Program-made: the position numbers and the translations under genes
The notes under the pieces: generated by a model
What the model was told of the DNA's origin: nothing
The model's database searches: none
The model's input: only the letters and a program-made list of their open reading frames with translations
In this document: piece after piece, positions 22,786 to 34,165 of the stretch
Numbering within the stretch: the first letter of the stretch is position 1
Layout: each line of letters opens with the position of its first letter
Origin: Sepioteuthis lessoniana
Taxonomy: Eukaryota > Mollusca > Cephalopoda > Myopsida > Loliginidae
DNA length: 64,000 bases
Direction of reading: 5' to 3'
Assembly (NCBI GenBank): GCA_963585895.1
Contig: OY757911.1
Span: forward strand, 60,995,602-61,059,601

Positions 22786-23249
22786 CTACGATATAGTTTA
22801 ATTATTATCAGCACGGACAAAACGATTCGAAGCTGTTCGAATAACGACAAAAGTTGTTTATCTTCATTGAGCACTAATTTCTTTGGAAAAGGCATGGCTT
22901 CGCATCCTCTTAATCTGTATATCAAACAATCTTGAAGAAATTGCTCTGATATTGGCATAAGGACAATTATTGAGTGAGCTCATACCTAAACCACTCTCTC
23001 ATAACTACCATCTATCCAGCAACTGTTGTTCCAATTATTGCTTACTTTGACTTTATCAGTTTCACTCTACTCTCTCTCTCTCTCTCTCTCGTTTTATCTC
23101 TTTGTCACACAGTCTGTCTCAGTTAGTGTACCTCACTGTTCATATTCGGCATTCTGTACACATGCAATAGTTCTTCTCTAGAACTTAGCTATCCTAGTAG
23201 CAGATCACGTATATGTGAAAAAATATATTAAAAAATTTCCTTCACTTAC

Positions 23250-23400
23250 ATCGAGAATGACGATAGCTCTGGGTTAAAATATCGGACTGGCGTAATTTCA
23301 GACGGGTTTCGATCCCAACTTGAAGCATCTTGCGAGTCTAGCCACTGAAGATTTGTGATAAAACGGAACAGTCTCTCAGTGGTTGACAACATATAGTCTC
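23250..23400 (+). mobile_element. SINE-L
   Basis: GATAGCTCTGGGTTAAAATA (A-box region), ACGGGTTTCGATCCCAACTT (B box), then CTTGCGAGTC and GGAACAGTCTCTCAG. The A- and B-box spacing suits a tRNA-derived promoter. Confidence 0.75.
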
Positions 23401-23444
23401 TATGGGTTGAGCTCTCAAGCGGGGAATTTGCCGGTAAGCAAACC

Positions 23445-23890
23445 TAATGGATAAAATAAAAAGCATTTTTTACCAAGCAGCGCTTGGGTCGATACTGCTG
23501 TATGGATGCACCACGTGGACAAAAAGCTTGACGGTAATTTCACAAGAATGCTGCCACATGTATTGAACAAGTACTAGAGGCAACATCCCACAAAACAGCA
23601 GCTGTATGGCCACCTAACACCCATCACGAAACTATTCAAGTAAGATGAACCAGACACGCGGGACACTGGTGGAGAAGTAAGGACGAACTCATAAGCGATG
23701 TACTCCAGTGGAACCCTTTACATGGACGAGCAAAGGTAGGACGACCAGCAGGAATCTATTTACAACAGCTCTGTGCCGATATAGGATGAGGCCTGGAAGA
23801 CCTCCCGTTTAGCGGCGGACTATAATGACGAATGATGAGAGAGGGGCAGGGAGATCCGCACTTACAGCGCGACATGATGAAGATGTATAT
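23445..23890 (+). mobile_element. RTE-type LINE 3' fragment
   Basis: Starts with DKIKSIFYQAALGS, then SILLYGCTTWT. A short deletion removes the LTKRMEK segment. It continues with matches to MLRAILN, KQQLYGHLTPITK, RHAGHWWRSKDEL and GRPAGIYLQQLCADIG in shifting frames, and ends in ATGATGAAGATG. It is more decayed than the 9290 copy and 5'-truncated beyond the palm. Confidence 0.8.
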
Positions 23891-25125
23891 TTTCTAAATT
23901 AATCGCTCAAGATTTCGTTTCTGCTTAAGAACAATAATTTTGAATTGAGCGCTTTTTATATTCAATAATTCTTGTTTTTATTTTTGCCATGAGATAAAAA
24001 TGCTATTTTGATGATTCTAAGATATGCACACAGTCATGTCGAAAATGTCTGGACACCAACTACATATTGATATAAAACGAGATTTACATTTGCGTAATTG
24101 TCATCCAGTCGGATTAGAAATCTTAGTGATTTATTTATTTGTGTTTTTTTATGATCATTAAATTTGTTGTCTTTTTGTCTAAACAGTTTCTTTTTTTTTA
24201 TTTCTCGAATTTCTCTTTTAATTCCTACCATATTTCTTCCCGTTTTATTTGTATTAAGATTTTCATCTTAATTTTCCCAGCTTTCATATTAATGTTTTTT
24301 TCCTTCTTTCTTTCTATTTTTAAATACTACTTTTTTCTCTCTATTTTCCTATTTTAATCACCTTTCTTTCTTTCTTTCTTTCTTTCTTTCGCAACTTATT
24401 TATTTTTGTTGTTTCTCTCAAATTCCTTCTTTATTTCCTTCTATATTTCGTTTAGGTTTTCCTGTTTATGTTCTTTTTTTCTTTCTTTTTTTCTTTCTTC
24501 TAAAATTCTCTGTTTTCGTTTTTCTTAGTTTCTATTCGAACGAGCACTTCATCAATTTTCTTTTATTCAATCCATTGTTTTCTATTTTTTTTATGAGTTT
24601 TCCTTTATTTTTCCTTTATTTTCTTTTTTTCTTTTCTTTCCTTTTTCTTTTTCTAAAAGGTTATTCAAGCTGAACGAAGCGATTCTTGAACTAATTAAAG
24701 AATATATTTTCTGCGGCGAAAAGGAATCAACATAAGTTTGCTTATTTTCCCCTCATAACTCAAGGACTCTGGTAACAAAATCCAAATTCTCAAAGGGACA
24801 TGTGGGAATCCAGGAGACTTTTGTGCTCTTTTGTAAATTTCCTTTTTTACTTGATTTGTGACATTCAACTAAAAATAAATAATGAGAAACCCACTTTAAA
24901 TAAACACTTCGTTGGGATATAATCTAACGGAGAAAAGTCTCTTCTGGCATTTTTGACGTCATTCTTTTAAAAAGCTAACTTTATAAGAATGTATACCGCT
25001 TTCTAAATGTCTCCAATATACAAAAGAAATAGTGAAGAGAAATTTAATTACTAAGCTATGCAAAAAATTTTTCATCTTATGATTTGATCGTAAGCATTTC
25101 CATTTCTCAATATTATAAAAAAGAA

Positions 25126-25126
<1 letters not shown>
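23891..25126. other. No gene; pyrimidine-rich tract 24130-24660
   Basis: From about 24130 to 24660 the plus strand is strongly T/C-rich with many TTTC and TTCC runs, including a (CTTT)n array at 24366-24390. Frames here are Phe/Ser-rich translations of this bias. No gene seen. Confidence 0.6.

Positions 25127-25179
<53 letters not shown>
25127..25179. repeat. (ATT)n microsatellite
   Basis: About 17 ATT units abutting the 3' end of the minus-strand LINE-E at 25180. This is the family's (AAT)n tail, expanded. Confidence 0.95.
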
Positions 25180-25607
25180 TACTCCTTAAGAGCTTTTCAC
25201 ATCAGCGTTAGCTGATGGTCTATCATTGGAGTTTGAGTGACAGCAAGTCTCCAAAAGTCTCCAAGACTCTTTTAAGTATTCTGGTCGATCTGATCAAAGT
25301 TGTAATTTGGATGGTCTCCATTCGCATTCTTATTTTCAAGACCTCTGGTCCTTTTATCAAGGTGACTGTACCAAGCGCACCAATTACAATTGGTAAAACC
25401 GTCACTTTCATGTTTTGATTCGCGAGCAAAGTAGAGGTACTTGTATTCGCTTTATTTTAGTTTTATTCTCTGGTCAGCCGGGACCGCAAAGTCCACAAGT
25501 CTAAGAGTTCTCTTTCTTTTGTTTATTTCAAGGTCTGGCCGTCTGGCAAAAATTAGGTGATCTGTTTATGTCTCGAAATCCCAGAACAGATTCTGGGTTG
25601 TGTATAT
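25180..25607 (-). mobile_element. LINE-E, downstream copy of a tandem pair
   Basis: The minus strand begins at 25607 with VWHIHNPESVLGFRDI and passes through the ARRPD-type and VPADH-type blocks. It includes VTVLPIVIGALGTVTLIKG, IRSTRILKRVLETFGDLL and LSLKLQ with its stop (frame 25429-25223), then the 3' noncoding CATCAGCTAACGCTGATGTG region and (AAT)n. No RT or endonuclease is present. Confidence 0.82.
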
Positions 25608-26085
25608 GCCATACAATGGTTTCGATTCTTCTTTTAATTCCAACGGTTCCAAATCTTTTTTCCAAGCCTTTAAGGACCGTTCCAAGCGCAACAATTACAA
25701 TCGGTGTTAATGTCACGCGCCTTTCAACAGGTTTTTAGTTCTCTCCTTTTCACTTTCTTTTTTATTTACTCTGTAGGCCACTGGGTTAGCAAAATCCATC
25801 AGACGAGAAGTTCTCTTCCTTATTAGCACTAATCTGATCTTCTGGCTGAGATTAGATGATCTGTTTATATCCCCAAACCCCAAAGAATTTTATGCGTCTC
25901 ACTTTGTAGGCAAATTTTGGTTTCTTCAAATAGCAGTAGATTGTATGGTCAAATTTTAATCCTTTGTACAATTCCCAGTGGATTATTTTTCTCACCCAGT
26001 CCTGCTTATTCTTGTGTTCCTTCAGTGCTAGTTTGCTGAATTCGTTTACTATGCGGTTAATCGTTTCATCTCTTGTATATTATCG
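25608..26085 (-). mobile_element. LINE-E, upstream copy of a tandem pair
   Basis: The minus strand starts near 26085 with a decayed zinc-knuckle region (DETINRIVNEFSKLAL, the His and last Cys replaced). It continues through KQDWVRKIIHWELYKGLKF, a block matching NPESV, and ends with VTLTPIVIVALGTVLKGL and GIKRRIETI. At that point it joins the next copy in frame: one frame (25716-25528) runs from GIKRRIETI straight into VWHIHNPESVLG. The 3' end of this copy is therefore missing. Confidence 0.75.
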
Positions 26086-26089
26086 ATTT

Positions 26090-27655
26090 CTGCTATAACA
26101 CAAATGGTTATTATGGCTTTGTTTTATGCTGCTATTAGAAACAATTCCGTTTCTTTTTGAGATTTTCCTGTCGTCGCTATTATCATTATTGATGTTGTTT
26201 GTTTGTTATGCCTCCATGGATATCTCCCCTATTTACAGTTTTCTCACATCAACAATGAAAACAAAATCTTTGCACGTATCATATACACTATTGATACGAT
26301 ATCTATATAAAAATCAAATTCTGTTCAGTAATTCATCCGACAGTTCTTCCAAAAATCTCTCTTAAATTTTTTTTCGTCTTATTATTTCAGAAATCATTCA
26401 ATTTGATTTTTAAGTAGTGTCTCTCACTTAAATCTAAAGACGTATTTTCCCAGATAACTTTCTTTTGATAATTCTCAGTTACCCCTGTCTCTATTTTTAA
26501 TTTTCTATCTATCTATTTATCTAGCTAGCTAGATAAATGGTTTACTTATATTTACTCAAAATGGTTTACTTATATTTTTTGTTTCTTAGCATAGTATACA
26601 CATTGAAATGTTTCGGTTGATTTATGTTAAAAAGAAAGAGAAAAAAGCATCAGATATAATGTTCTATCCAATTCCCTTTATGATTAATAACAAGTTGTGT
26701 TTAGATAGTTAGAGGCATTATGAAATGTCATATTGATGATGAACTAGAGTTTCAAATTGATTCCATGATTTAAATTTAACGAGCTCCTGATTATAACTCA
26801 ATATTATTTCGTACATAGAAGATCACAGGTTCCAGTATCAATAATGACGTTTTAGCGTCAGATTAAAATGCAACGTGAGAGCTGATTGGTTAGAAATTAC
26901 TTAGACGTCACAGAAAGAGCAGATCCTTTTGACAGATCCATTGAGTGTTTCTTTGAATCGGTTATAGTCATTAAAAAAAGGACTTTTGATACGTGACTAA
27001 ACATCTGAACATTAATAGACAGAATTATTGCTCACGGATTTATAAGGATTAAATTAAGGCTGTTCTTCTTTGAAAAATAGCGTTTGACAAGAAAAAAGAA
27101 GGTGGAACCAATTAAACCAGTTTTCATCCGGCCTGTTCGTGTCGTACGTGCTGAAGTCATTGTGCAAAGTGAGCATGTGTCTTGATTCATTGGTTCTTGC
27201 AAAATGAGAAGCACATCAAAATAACCATATCAATAAGTAGAATAAATAACTGGATCTTATGTTTTATTGACGTAATGAAGTATTCTGATCGGAAAGTGGG
27301 CTAAATGAATAAATAAACATTAATATTAATAACCACAGAGAAAAGCATTCAATATAAAAAATGTTCAGTATTTAATTCAGTCAATATTTGTAATATACTA
27401 GCTTAGCTGGCGTTGATGAACTAAACAGATTCAATGCAGTCTCCAGATAGCATCAACAAAGTGGGTCACAGGAAAGAAAAGATAAAGGAGGATGACGAAG
27501 AATATAATTTATTGCCTATGGATAGAGTGACAGATATTTCCGTTCGCAGATAAGATCAACTAACTGCCGGAAAACAAAAACGGAAGTATATACGTTCCGA
27601 TAACCAGCCATAAACAGAAAATACGTGAAGCGAATAGGATGTTGATACTTCAACT
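26090..27655. other. No gene recognised
   Basis: AT-rich. A frame at 26126-26365 (79 codons) is hydrophobic at its N-terminus (LLETIPFLFEIFLSSLLSLL), which could mimic a signal anchor, but nothing else supports a gene. The rest is stop-rich. Confidence 0.5.
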
Positions 27656-27677
27656 TGGGACTTGAAAAGACAATATA

Positions 27678-28451
27678 CCTCCTCGGCCTTTGTTGGGCTG
27701 TCTGGCATTCATGTCGGATTGGGTATCGATCAATGGCAGATTCGATGCCAAAAGGCCCCCAACTTCGGTTGGGCCACCTTCGGGTGGGCGAGCTGCTTTT
27801 ATGATTCCTATGCACCCCTTGTACAGCATTAGACCTCACGGTCTAGTTCAAGCTATATTCTGGCATACGTGTCCGGATCTAAATTTAGGTCCGTGATACT
27901 GCTTGACTCATTAGACCCACATTGCACTTAGTGGGTCAATGACTAGTAGGGTTCGAGTCGCGGCTCGTTCCAGACCATCCCTTCCCCTTTATCCCCACTT
28001 TAATCGGTCTCCAGGTTTTTGACCTTGTGTCAAGTCCTGTCTGGTGGGAGGCAGTGACAAATAACATACTTCCCTGGACTTGGCTGGGCCGTCTGACATT
28101 CGTGCCGGATGGGGTATCGAAATCAACGGCAGATTCGAGCCCGAAAGGCCCCTAGCTTCGGCTGGTCCACCTTCGGGTAGGCGAGCTACTGCATTGACAC
28201 TTTTGTCCCCTCTTGAATAGCACTAGACCTATAAGCAGGCGTACGTGCCTAGACCCAGATTTGGGTCCAAGACTAGCTAGGTTCATCAGGCCAACATTGC
28301 ACTAGGTGGGTCGATGACCAGCATAGATTAGCAGGGTTCGAGCCTCAGCTCGTGCTCGATCTTCCTCTCCCCTAATTCCCCACTTCAAACCGACCTTCGG
28401 TTCATTGACCTTGTGTCAAGTCTTGTCGGGTGGGAGACAGAGACAAATATA
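27678..28451 (+). mobile_element. SINE-G dimer with 18-bp target duplications
   Basis: Two head-to-tail units of about 388 bp (27678-28065 and 28066-28451). Each runs from GGGCTGTCTGGCATTC-type sequence, through AGATTCGAGCCCGAAAGGCC (B-box-like) and a second GGTTCGAGCC motif, to the tail TTGACCTTGTGTCAAGTCCT and GTGGGAG. The dimer is flanked by perfect copies of ACTTGAAAAGACAATATA at 27660-27677 and 28452-28469. The duplication outside both units shows they arrived together. It has no coding capacity and is noticeably more GC-rich than its surroundings. Confidence 0.85.
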
Positions 28452-28484
28452 ACTTGAAAAGACAATATAAAGTCTGTAATTTTG

Positions 28485-28625
28485 GACTGAAGGTCAGATC
28501 CGCTCGTCGCTCAAGCGAAGGGACTGGTCCGCTGGTCTCTCAGACGAAGGAAAAAGGTCCGCTGATCTCTCAAGCAAATGGAGAAACACGCTGGTCACTC
28601 AAGCAACATGTATGTTCTCCGGCCG
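28485..28625 (+). repeat. ~30-bp minisatellite
   Basis: Four to five degenerate units resembling GGTCCGCTGGTCTCTCA plus AGCGAAGG, starting at about 28490, 28523, 28553, 28583 and 28616. A run of Ser/Gln/Lys codons through it is a by-product. It could be a local array within a larger repeat, possibly an LTR-like upstream region. Confidence 0.65.
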
Positions 28626-28789
28626 TCGCTCTAATACACACAAAGCGTCCCTGCCACAGAAGAAAGATATGTGCGAACTCTCTCTGACTGTTTTCCTACT
28701 TCACACACGTCGCCATCGAAGAATAAAAATATAAATTATATTTTTATATATCAAAGAGTTTTTCGTTGTTTGTCCAACGGTGCAAAATG

Positions 28790-29185
28790 CGACAAATTCT
28801 TAGAAAATGTAGCAGCCCGTCAGTAGCAATGCATACATAGTATTGAGCAGATTACCCATAGAAAGGTTTACTGTTTTCTAATTTTTACTAGCATTGGGGA
28901 TATTAATGCTAGGGTAAAAAGTTACGGGATGGAGATTAGGGAGAATGCATTGAAGGATTTTCAATGCTATTCGTGAGAGAGTTATGGAAACACTCAAACC
29001 AATATCTTTACTAAAAAATAATTTATCATTGTTATGACTTAAAATCATATATCAGTTTAATTCCCTGAAAAATAATGGTTATAAGTTGTAATAAACCATT
29101 ACATCTAATTATTAAAGCAGGTTATTACATTATCAACAAAGATATATTGCATTGTCCAGCAAAAGACAACGGTTTAAGTTTCCTT
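28790..29185. other. No gene recognised
   Basis: AT-rich, nothing identified. Confidence 0.5.
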
Positions 29186-29189
29186 ATTT

Positions 29190-29310
29190 AATGGCATATC
29201 AATCTTCCTGTGTTATTTAATGTCAAGCCATTCATGTAGAAGAACAATAGTGATACTATTTAACGAGAGCTGGGAGTATTTCGAGGGCTCATACTTTTCT
29301 TGAAGGTAGT
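29190..29310 (-). mobile_element. SINE-C2 tail and body fragment
   Basis: The minus strand reads ACTATTGTTCTTCTACATGA, GGCTTGACATTAAATAACAC and TTGATATGCCATTAAATAA. This matches the C2 tails at 43757 and 56475. Confidence 0.7.
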
Positions 29311-29314
29311 AATA

Positions 29315-30230
29315 AAATAGGAATTGTCATAATCATTTACTGAAAAGAACATGAAGCTCATGAATATAAAGGAGTAGTTTGGTGTCTCATAAAGATAAAG
29401 CTAGAAGATCATTGAAAAACAATAATTAAGGAGAGGTGTTGAAATTGGGAATAGCTGAACAGTTGTAAAGAAAGCGAAATTATCGACCCCAGTAAACTGA
29501 AGTTAATATAATAAACAGAACAGCATTGGAAAAATAAGTCCGTTGTAAGAACCAGCCTACATGATAGGCGCTAGTAATCTTCGTGGTCGGCCTAGCATAA
29601 AACTGAATATCCAATGGGACCTTCTTATTAAAAATGAAAAAGATGGGATTTAGAAATTCCACTTTCTAATTACACTGTGAATAGAATAAGCCATGCTCTA
29701 GATCAGTTGAAGCGGAAGATTAAATAACGTTTGGTTTAAGGCTCCAAATTATCACAACTAAACAATCTCACCAGGCAATATCGTAATGGATATTAATGTG
29801 TTTAAAGCTGGTCAATGGGTGTCTGGTTATCTAGGGGTCATGATTTCAGTCTCTGTGTCGGAAAGTGCATGAGAAGCCATTTATTCTGGTTCAGCGGAAG
29901 AGACAAGCGACATGTCAGTGGCGAATTAAAAAGGAGAGAAAATAACTATAAGAATGGACGACAGAAAAAGAATGATTTACTCTTGGTTGGATAAGACCGG
30001 AGATTACAACGGCTGAAATATTGTGACTAAAAAGATAAGATGATTATGGGCGAGCGAGAAACTATATTTTAACTTAGAACGGACAATGAATATGAGTCTT
30101 GTGGAAAAATGTTATTGTATAAAGCTGAGTCCGGGGTAAATGCTATTAAATATAGCAATTTTGTGTTTATGTAATTATATTTATTGATTTATCTATATTT
30201 CTTCTTCTTCTTCTTAAATTATTTTGTCAT
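29315..30230. other. No gene recognised
   Basis: AT-rich, moderately mixed composition. No frame longer than about 60 codons has a motif. Confidence 0.5.
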
Positions 30231-30234
30231 TTGT

Positions 30235-30755
30235 GAGTTCTTTACACCAGAGTTAGCTGATAGTTTTTCACTGGAGTCTGATTGACAGCAAATCTCCTCA
30301 AGTCACCAAGATTTTTCTCATTCTTCTAGCCGATCTCAATACCCCTGTAGTTTGGATGTTCCCCACTCTTCCTCTTATTTCCAAGCTCTCCATTCCCTGT
30401 ACCAATCCTTTTGTGACTGTACCAAGTACGCTAATTACAATTGATATCACCGTGTCACTTTCATGTTCCATAATTTTTTAAAGTTCTTTACCTTTCAGTT
30501 TTACCCTGTGGTCAGTCGGAACGGCAAAGTCCACTATTCGGCAGTTTCTCTCCTTTTATTTTGTTGACTATCTCAGGTCGTCTGGCCAAGGTTAGGTGAT
30601 CCGTTTGTATTTCAAAATCCTAGCGAATTTTGTGCGTCCCATTTTCTCGGATAGATTCTGGGTTGCGCATGTACCCTTTGTTTGTCCGGCAAAATCTAAT
30701 TCTCTTGCACAATTCGCGGTGGATCACCTTGCCCACTCAATCATGTCTGGTCTTC
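30235..30755 (-). mobile_element. LINE-E 3' fragment
   Basis: The minus strand starts at the RHDxVGKVIHR codons immediately after a trinucleotide microsatellite. It passes through RNPESIRENGTHKI-, LTLARRPE- and VPTDHRVKL-like blocks in several frames, and ends in the 3' noncoding CTCTGGTGTAAAGAACTCAC. The 5' end coincides with that of the copy at 17110-17655. Confidence 0.78.
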
Positions 30756-30757
30756 TT

Positions 30758-30819
<62 letters not shown>

Positions 30820-30856
30820 CATTATTATTATTTACTCCTTTAGAGTTTTTCTTCTA
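30756..30856. repeat. (CTT)n(ATT)n microsatellite plus a LINE-E 3' stub
   Basis: CTT then ATT repeats. At 30833-30856 lies TTTACTCCTTTAGAGTTTTT, the last ~22 bp of another minus-strand LINE-E. In the minus direction a LINE-E 3' terminus with its (AAT)n tail is therefore followed head-to-tail by the next LINE-E copy. Confidence 0.8.
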
Positions 30857-31014
30857 CAAATAGTTATGGTAAAAGTACATCTCCCTAGAAGATGCCTCTA
30901 GGGATTTTAGCCTCTGTAAAAGTTCGTCCTCCTGCTGTCAATTCCACTCTCCTATTTTTATGGCTTCCACGATGAACTTTAAAACTTAGAAGCATATCTT
31001 ATACATTTTAAGAC

Positions 31015-31265
31015 ATTATGGTTAAAGTGATCGTCAATGGTCCTGGAGACCTTGGTTCAATCCTAGGTCGAGTCATACCAAAGACTCAAAAATGGTATTT
31101 GATGCCTTCTGGCTTAAAACTCAGCATTATAAGCTTCTGATCAAGGGTAGTGGAGCAATCAAGGGAAAGGAGTAGTGCCCCCTATCCTTTTTGTAGCTGC
31201 TATCGAAAAGGAAGCCTTCGGGTCATTCTCGACTTAACTTTTACTTTTTTTTACTTATTATGCTG
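31015..31265 (+). mobile_element. SINE-B
   Basis: GGTTCAATCCTAGGTCGAGT (B box), ATACCAAAGACTCAAAAATG, CTCAGCATTATAAGCTTCTG, GGAGCAATCAAGGGAAAGGA and TCGGGTCATTCTCGACTTAA follow the SINE-B order. Confidence 0.85.
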
Positions 31266-31369
31266 CTTTAGGCCATTCTGTTGTCAGTCCACGCCATGGA
31301 TACATTATTCCACCTTGCTTAGCTCTAGAGAAGCACCTGTTCTTGTTCCCTAATGGCATTCTTTCTGTC

Positions 31370-31650
31370 CTTCAGAGAGGTAAGACCCCCAACGAGTGTC
31401 CTAGTCATGGCACTAAATCAGGTTCCAGTAATGCTGAGGCTTTGGGAAAACCGGATTATCCTTTCATTGCTATTGCTCTTAGGTCTACTCTAGCCCGGAG
31501 TGGTAGTACCTGATTGGGTCCTATCTACGGGTCAAATGCGACTGAACTGTGTACTTATGCTCAACTGAATTGTTGGAAATAAAGCTGTTTATTGGTATAA
31601 AATGAATTTGGCATTAAATAATGTAAAAGGTTTATGTGCCATAAACCCAA
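31370..31650 (+). mobile_element. Rep-A, short array
   Basis: The head from AGAGAGGTAAGACCCCCAAC, CTCTAGCCCGGAGTGGTAGT and CTGATTGGGTCCTATCTACG, then a single unit (GCTCAACTGAATTGTTGGAA) and the tail GAATTTGGCATTAAATAATG. Confidence 0.8.
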
Positions 31651-31659
31651 ACAAACAAG

Positions 31660-31885
31660 CAAACATACTTGAAACTATCTGTGTGCAAATAGAATAATTA
31701 CTCGTGGTCAGAAAGACATTAAACCATTTAACTGTGTGCAAACAAATGAGCACATGCTAGTTTACAAATTATCTACAAACTATTTGTTGACAATTCCAAC
31801 ACATTTAACTTATATGTACAGATAGGATTTTGCATTGAATAATCTACTCGGGTTGATATTCAATGAAACACAACCAACCAACCAG
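31660..31885 (+). mobile_element. Rep-A second-type units and tail
   Basis: Units with ATTAAACCATTTAACTGTGT and GCAAACAAATGAGC, then GGATTTTGCATTGAATAATC, GTTGATATTCAATGAAACA and an (ACCA)-type end. The head is missing; it follows another Rep-A directly. Confidence 0.65.
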
Positions 31886-31894
31886 CCAGAATAA

Positions 31895-32050
31895 TGCTGT
31901 GGTCAGGATTGTCCCGATTATTCTTCTCATTATCAATCATTTGGGGACCGTTCTAAGCAAATCAGCAAAAATTAGTATCAACATTACTCACGTTTTCCAC
32001 TGTTTTTTAAATACCAGGCAAGGTTCAAATATTAGTCTATCTTTTCGCTT
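31895..32050 (-). mobile_element. Diverged LINE-E-like fragment
   Basis: Plus-strand ACCGTTCTAAGC, ATTAGTATCAACATTACTCA, then GGCAAGGTTCAAATAT echo, in order, the IPIVIGA and LDLARE coding region of minus-strand LINE-E copies. Similarity is weak. Confidence 0.35.
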
Positions 32051-32084
32051 TCATTTATTATTGGAATCATCATTATTATCTCAT

Positions 32085-32340
32085 TGAGAGTTTTCAACAC
32101 CAGTGTTAGCTGATGGTTTTTCATTGGAGTGTGAGTGATAGAAAGTCTCCTCAAATCTCCAGGACTCTTCTCAGTATTCTGGCCGATCTTAATAATGCGG
32201 TAGTTTGGAAGGTCTCCTCTCGTCCTCTTATTTTTAAGTCCTCTAGTCCTCGTAACAATCCTTTATGGACTGTACCGAGTTCGCAAATTACAATTGGTCA
32301 CTTTCATTTTCCATATTTTTTAGTTCTCTAGCAAGGTATC
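32085..32340 (-). mobile_element. LINE-E 3' fragment
   Basis: The minus strand covers the region from LAREL to VLETWRFEETFYH-like codons and the 3' noncoding GTTAGCTGATGG region (complement), 5'-truncated near 32340. Confidence 0.75.
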
Positions 32341-33530
32341 ATTATTTTTATGATTTAAGTTTCACCTTTACATTCGGTTTTTTACAATCCTTCACCGGCT
32401 CCTTATCCAAGACCTAGGGCGATGGAAGGTATTGATTCTATATAATTATGTCTTTTGCTGCCTCTTTTGGATTATATTTTTCACTCACAATGAATGAATT
32501 TTCCGAAGGAGATGAACTGTTCCGTAAAGTGCAATTTTTTTGTATTTCATGTAGGCTGGAACTTCCAGGTATCTAGTTAATGGGTTTATCTGTATCTTAG
32601 TTGATTATGTCCAGGGCTGGCACTATTACTGGCACGGTGGTAGTTTTAAGATACCCCATTTATGTAAGTTTTCTATTACCAGAGCTTTAGATGCATTCGT
32701 TTATTTTTCTTTAATATTATTTTTTAAAATCTTTGTTTTTTCATTTAATTCAAATTATTCTCGTTCATTGATTTTACTATTTCAACAATAATGCTTGTCC
32801 ATTGTACAGATTATTTTGATTTTATGTTTGTGTGTGTGTGTGTGTTGAAATCGTCCATATTTCTCGGGAGTTTTGATCGACTATCAAAAATCTCCGATCG
32901 TCTGCAACAGGATATCTGTATATGAGTCGTCATAGGAACCATGATGACGTCAGCAATCGGAATTATTTATCCGTGGTTTAATGGTCGTCTTCATCATCAT
33001 TGACTGAGGTGAGTGTGCGACAAAATTTCTCCATCACAGGAAAGAGGTATCGCTTTCACAGACTTCTATGTGTTATCACTTTGGTAATTCAGTCAGGTCA
33101 TTATTGTTATAACTGGGAAAGCAATATGCAGAATTCAGTTTACTGTTCTCACAATGATGTCACATTGCGACTGCAAGAAAAGCTAATCATTTGGTAATGA
33201 TGGGACTTGCATTTGTATGGAGACAAATGATTTTGCGACAAAATTTTAATATCTCATACCATCGGCAAGGACTCTCGGGTTACGATAACCTCTACAAACA
33301 AACTTATCCTTCAATACACGTTACTCCATTAGAATATATTGTCCCCATTTGAGTGCAGTTAAAATGATTAGGAAAATATCATTGATATTTACATTTTTCT
33401 TACTTGTAGGTATACATTGCATTATTAAAACATCTATTTATATTTACAGTAAGAAAGGTTAAATGTATGTTTCAGTGTTTCATTATCCATTTTTGGTGTT
33501 TCCTTATTGGTGTTTTCTTGAAATAATTTC
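32341..33530. other. No gene recognised
   Basis: AT-rich. Short TG run at 32828-32844. A 65-codon frame at 33000-33197 has no recognised motif. Confidence 0.5.
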
Positions 33531-33534
33531 ATGG

Positions 33535-33928
33535 CCCAGTCGGTTGCAGCGGTAGAATACACCGACTGCATCTTTGCAGACGAGAAAGACCCCTGCCTCT
33601 CTGCGTGTCCAGAATATGACACGAGATCATCAGTTTATGAAAATCCAGTCCTGAAGTATTAGGGAATGAGGAGCATCCCTTCATTGTTATTATTTCAAGG
33701 ACCACTCTGTCCCTTAGTGGTTGCATCTGGTAGGGTCTAATCTATAGGTCACATAAAAATATTTAATCATTTTCTATACTTGAAACCAAACAATGATGGG
33801 CAAGCAAATGTCTTTTTAATTGATGTATTAGTACAACGAAACAATAATTGAAACCGTTTAACTGTGTGCAAGTAAATGAGCTCAGGTTCGTTTAACCTGT
33901 TGTTACGTACACGCTATTCATTTCGAAA

Positions 33929-33982
<54 letters not shown>

Positions 33983-34035
33983 TATTTTTAACTGACCTAC
34001 AAGAGTTAATATGCCATAAAATACAACGAATCAAC
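33535..34035 (+). mobile_element. Rep-A with TA expansion
   Basis: Head GCCCAGTCGGTTGCAGCGGT with AGAATACACCGACTGCATCT. Second-type units (ACTTGAAACC, CCGTTTAACTGTGTGCAAGT) follow at about 33775-33900. A (TA)n array (33931-33976) occupies the place where other copies have the pre-tail sequence, then AACTGACCTACAAGAGTTAA with ATATGCCATAAAATAC. Confidence 0.8.
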
Positions 34036-34123
34036 TTTTAATAATTTCTTTATAAATCAGAAAATCAAAAATTGTATTATAAGGGGTTAAATATATACTC
34101 ACATATGATTGTACCCCACCCCC

Positions 34124-34165
<42 letters not shown>
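34124..34165. repeat. (TA)n(TG)n microsatellite
   Basis: TA passing into TG. Confidence 0.95.

Noticed and set aside
26126-26365. Frame starting with a hydrophobic segment like a signal anchor
   Set aside because: T-rich composition produces Leu/Phe/Ser runs; no downstream domain or exon signals.
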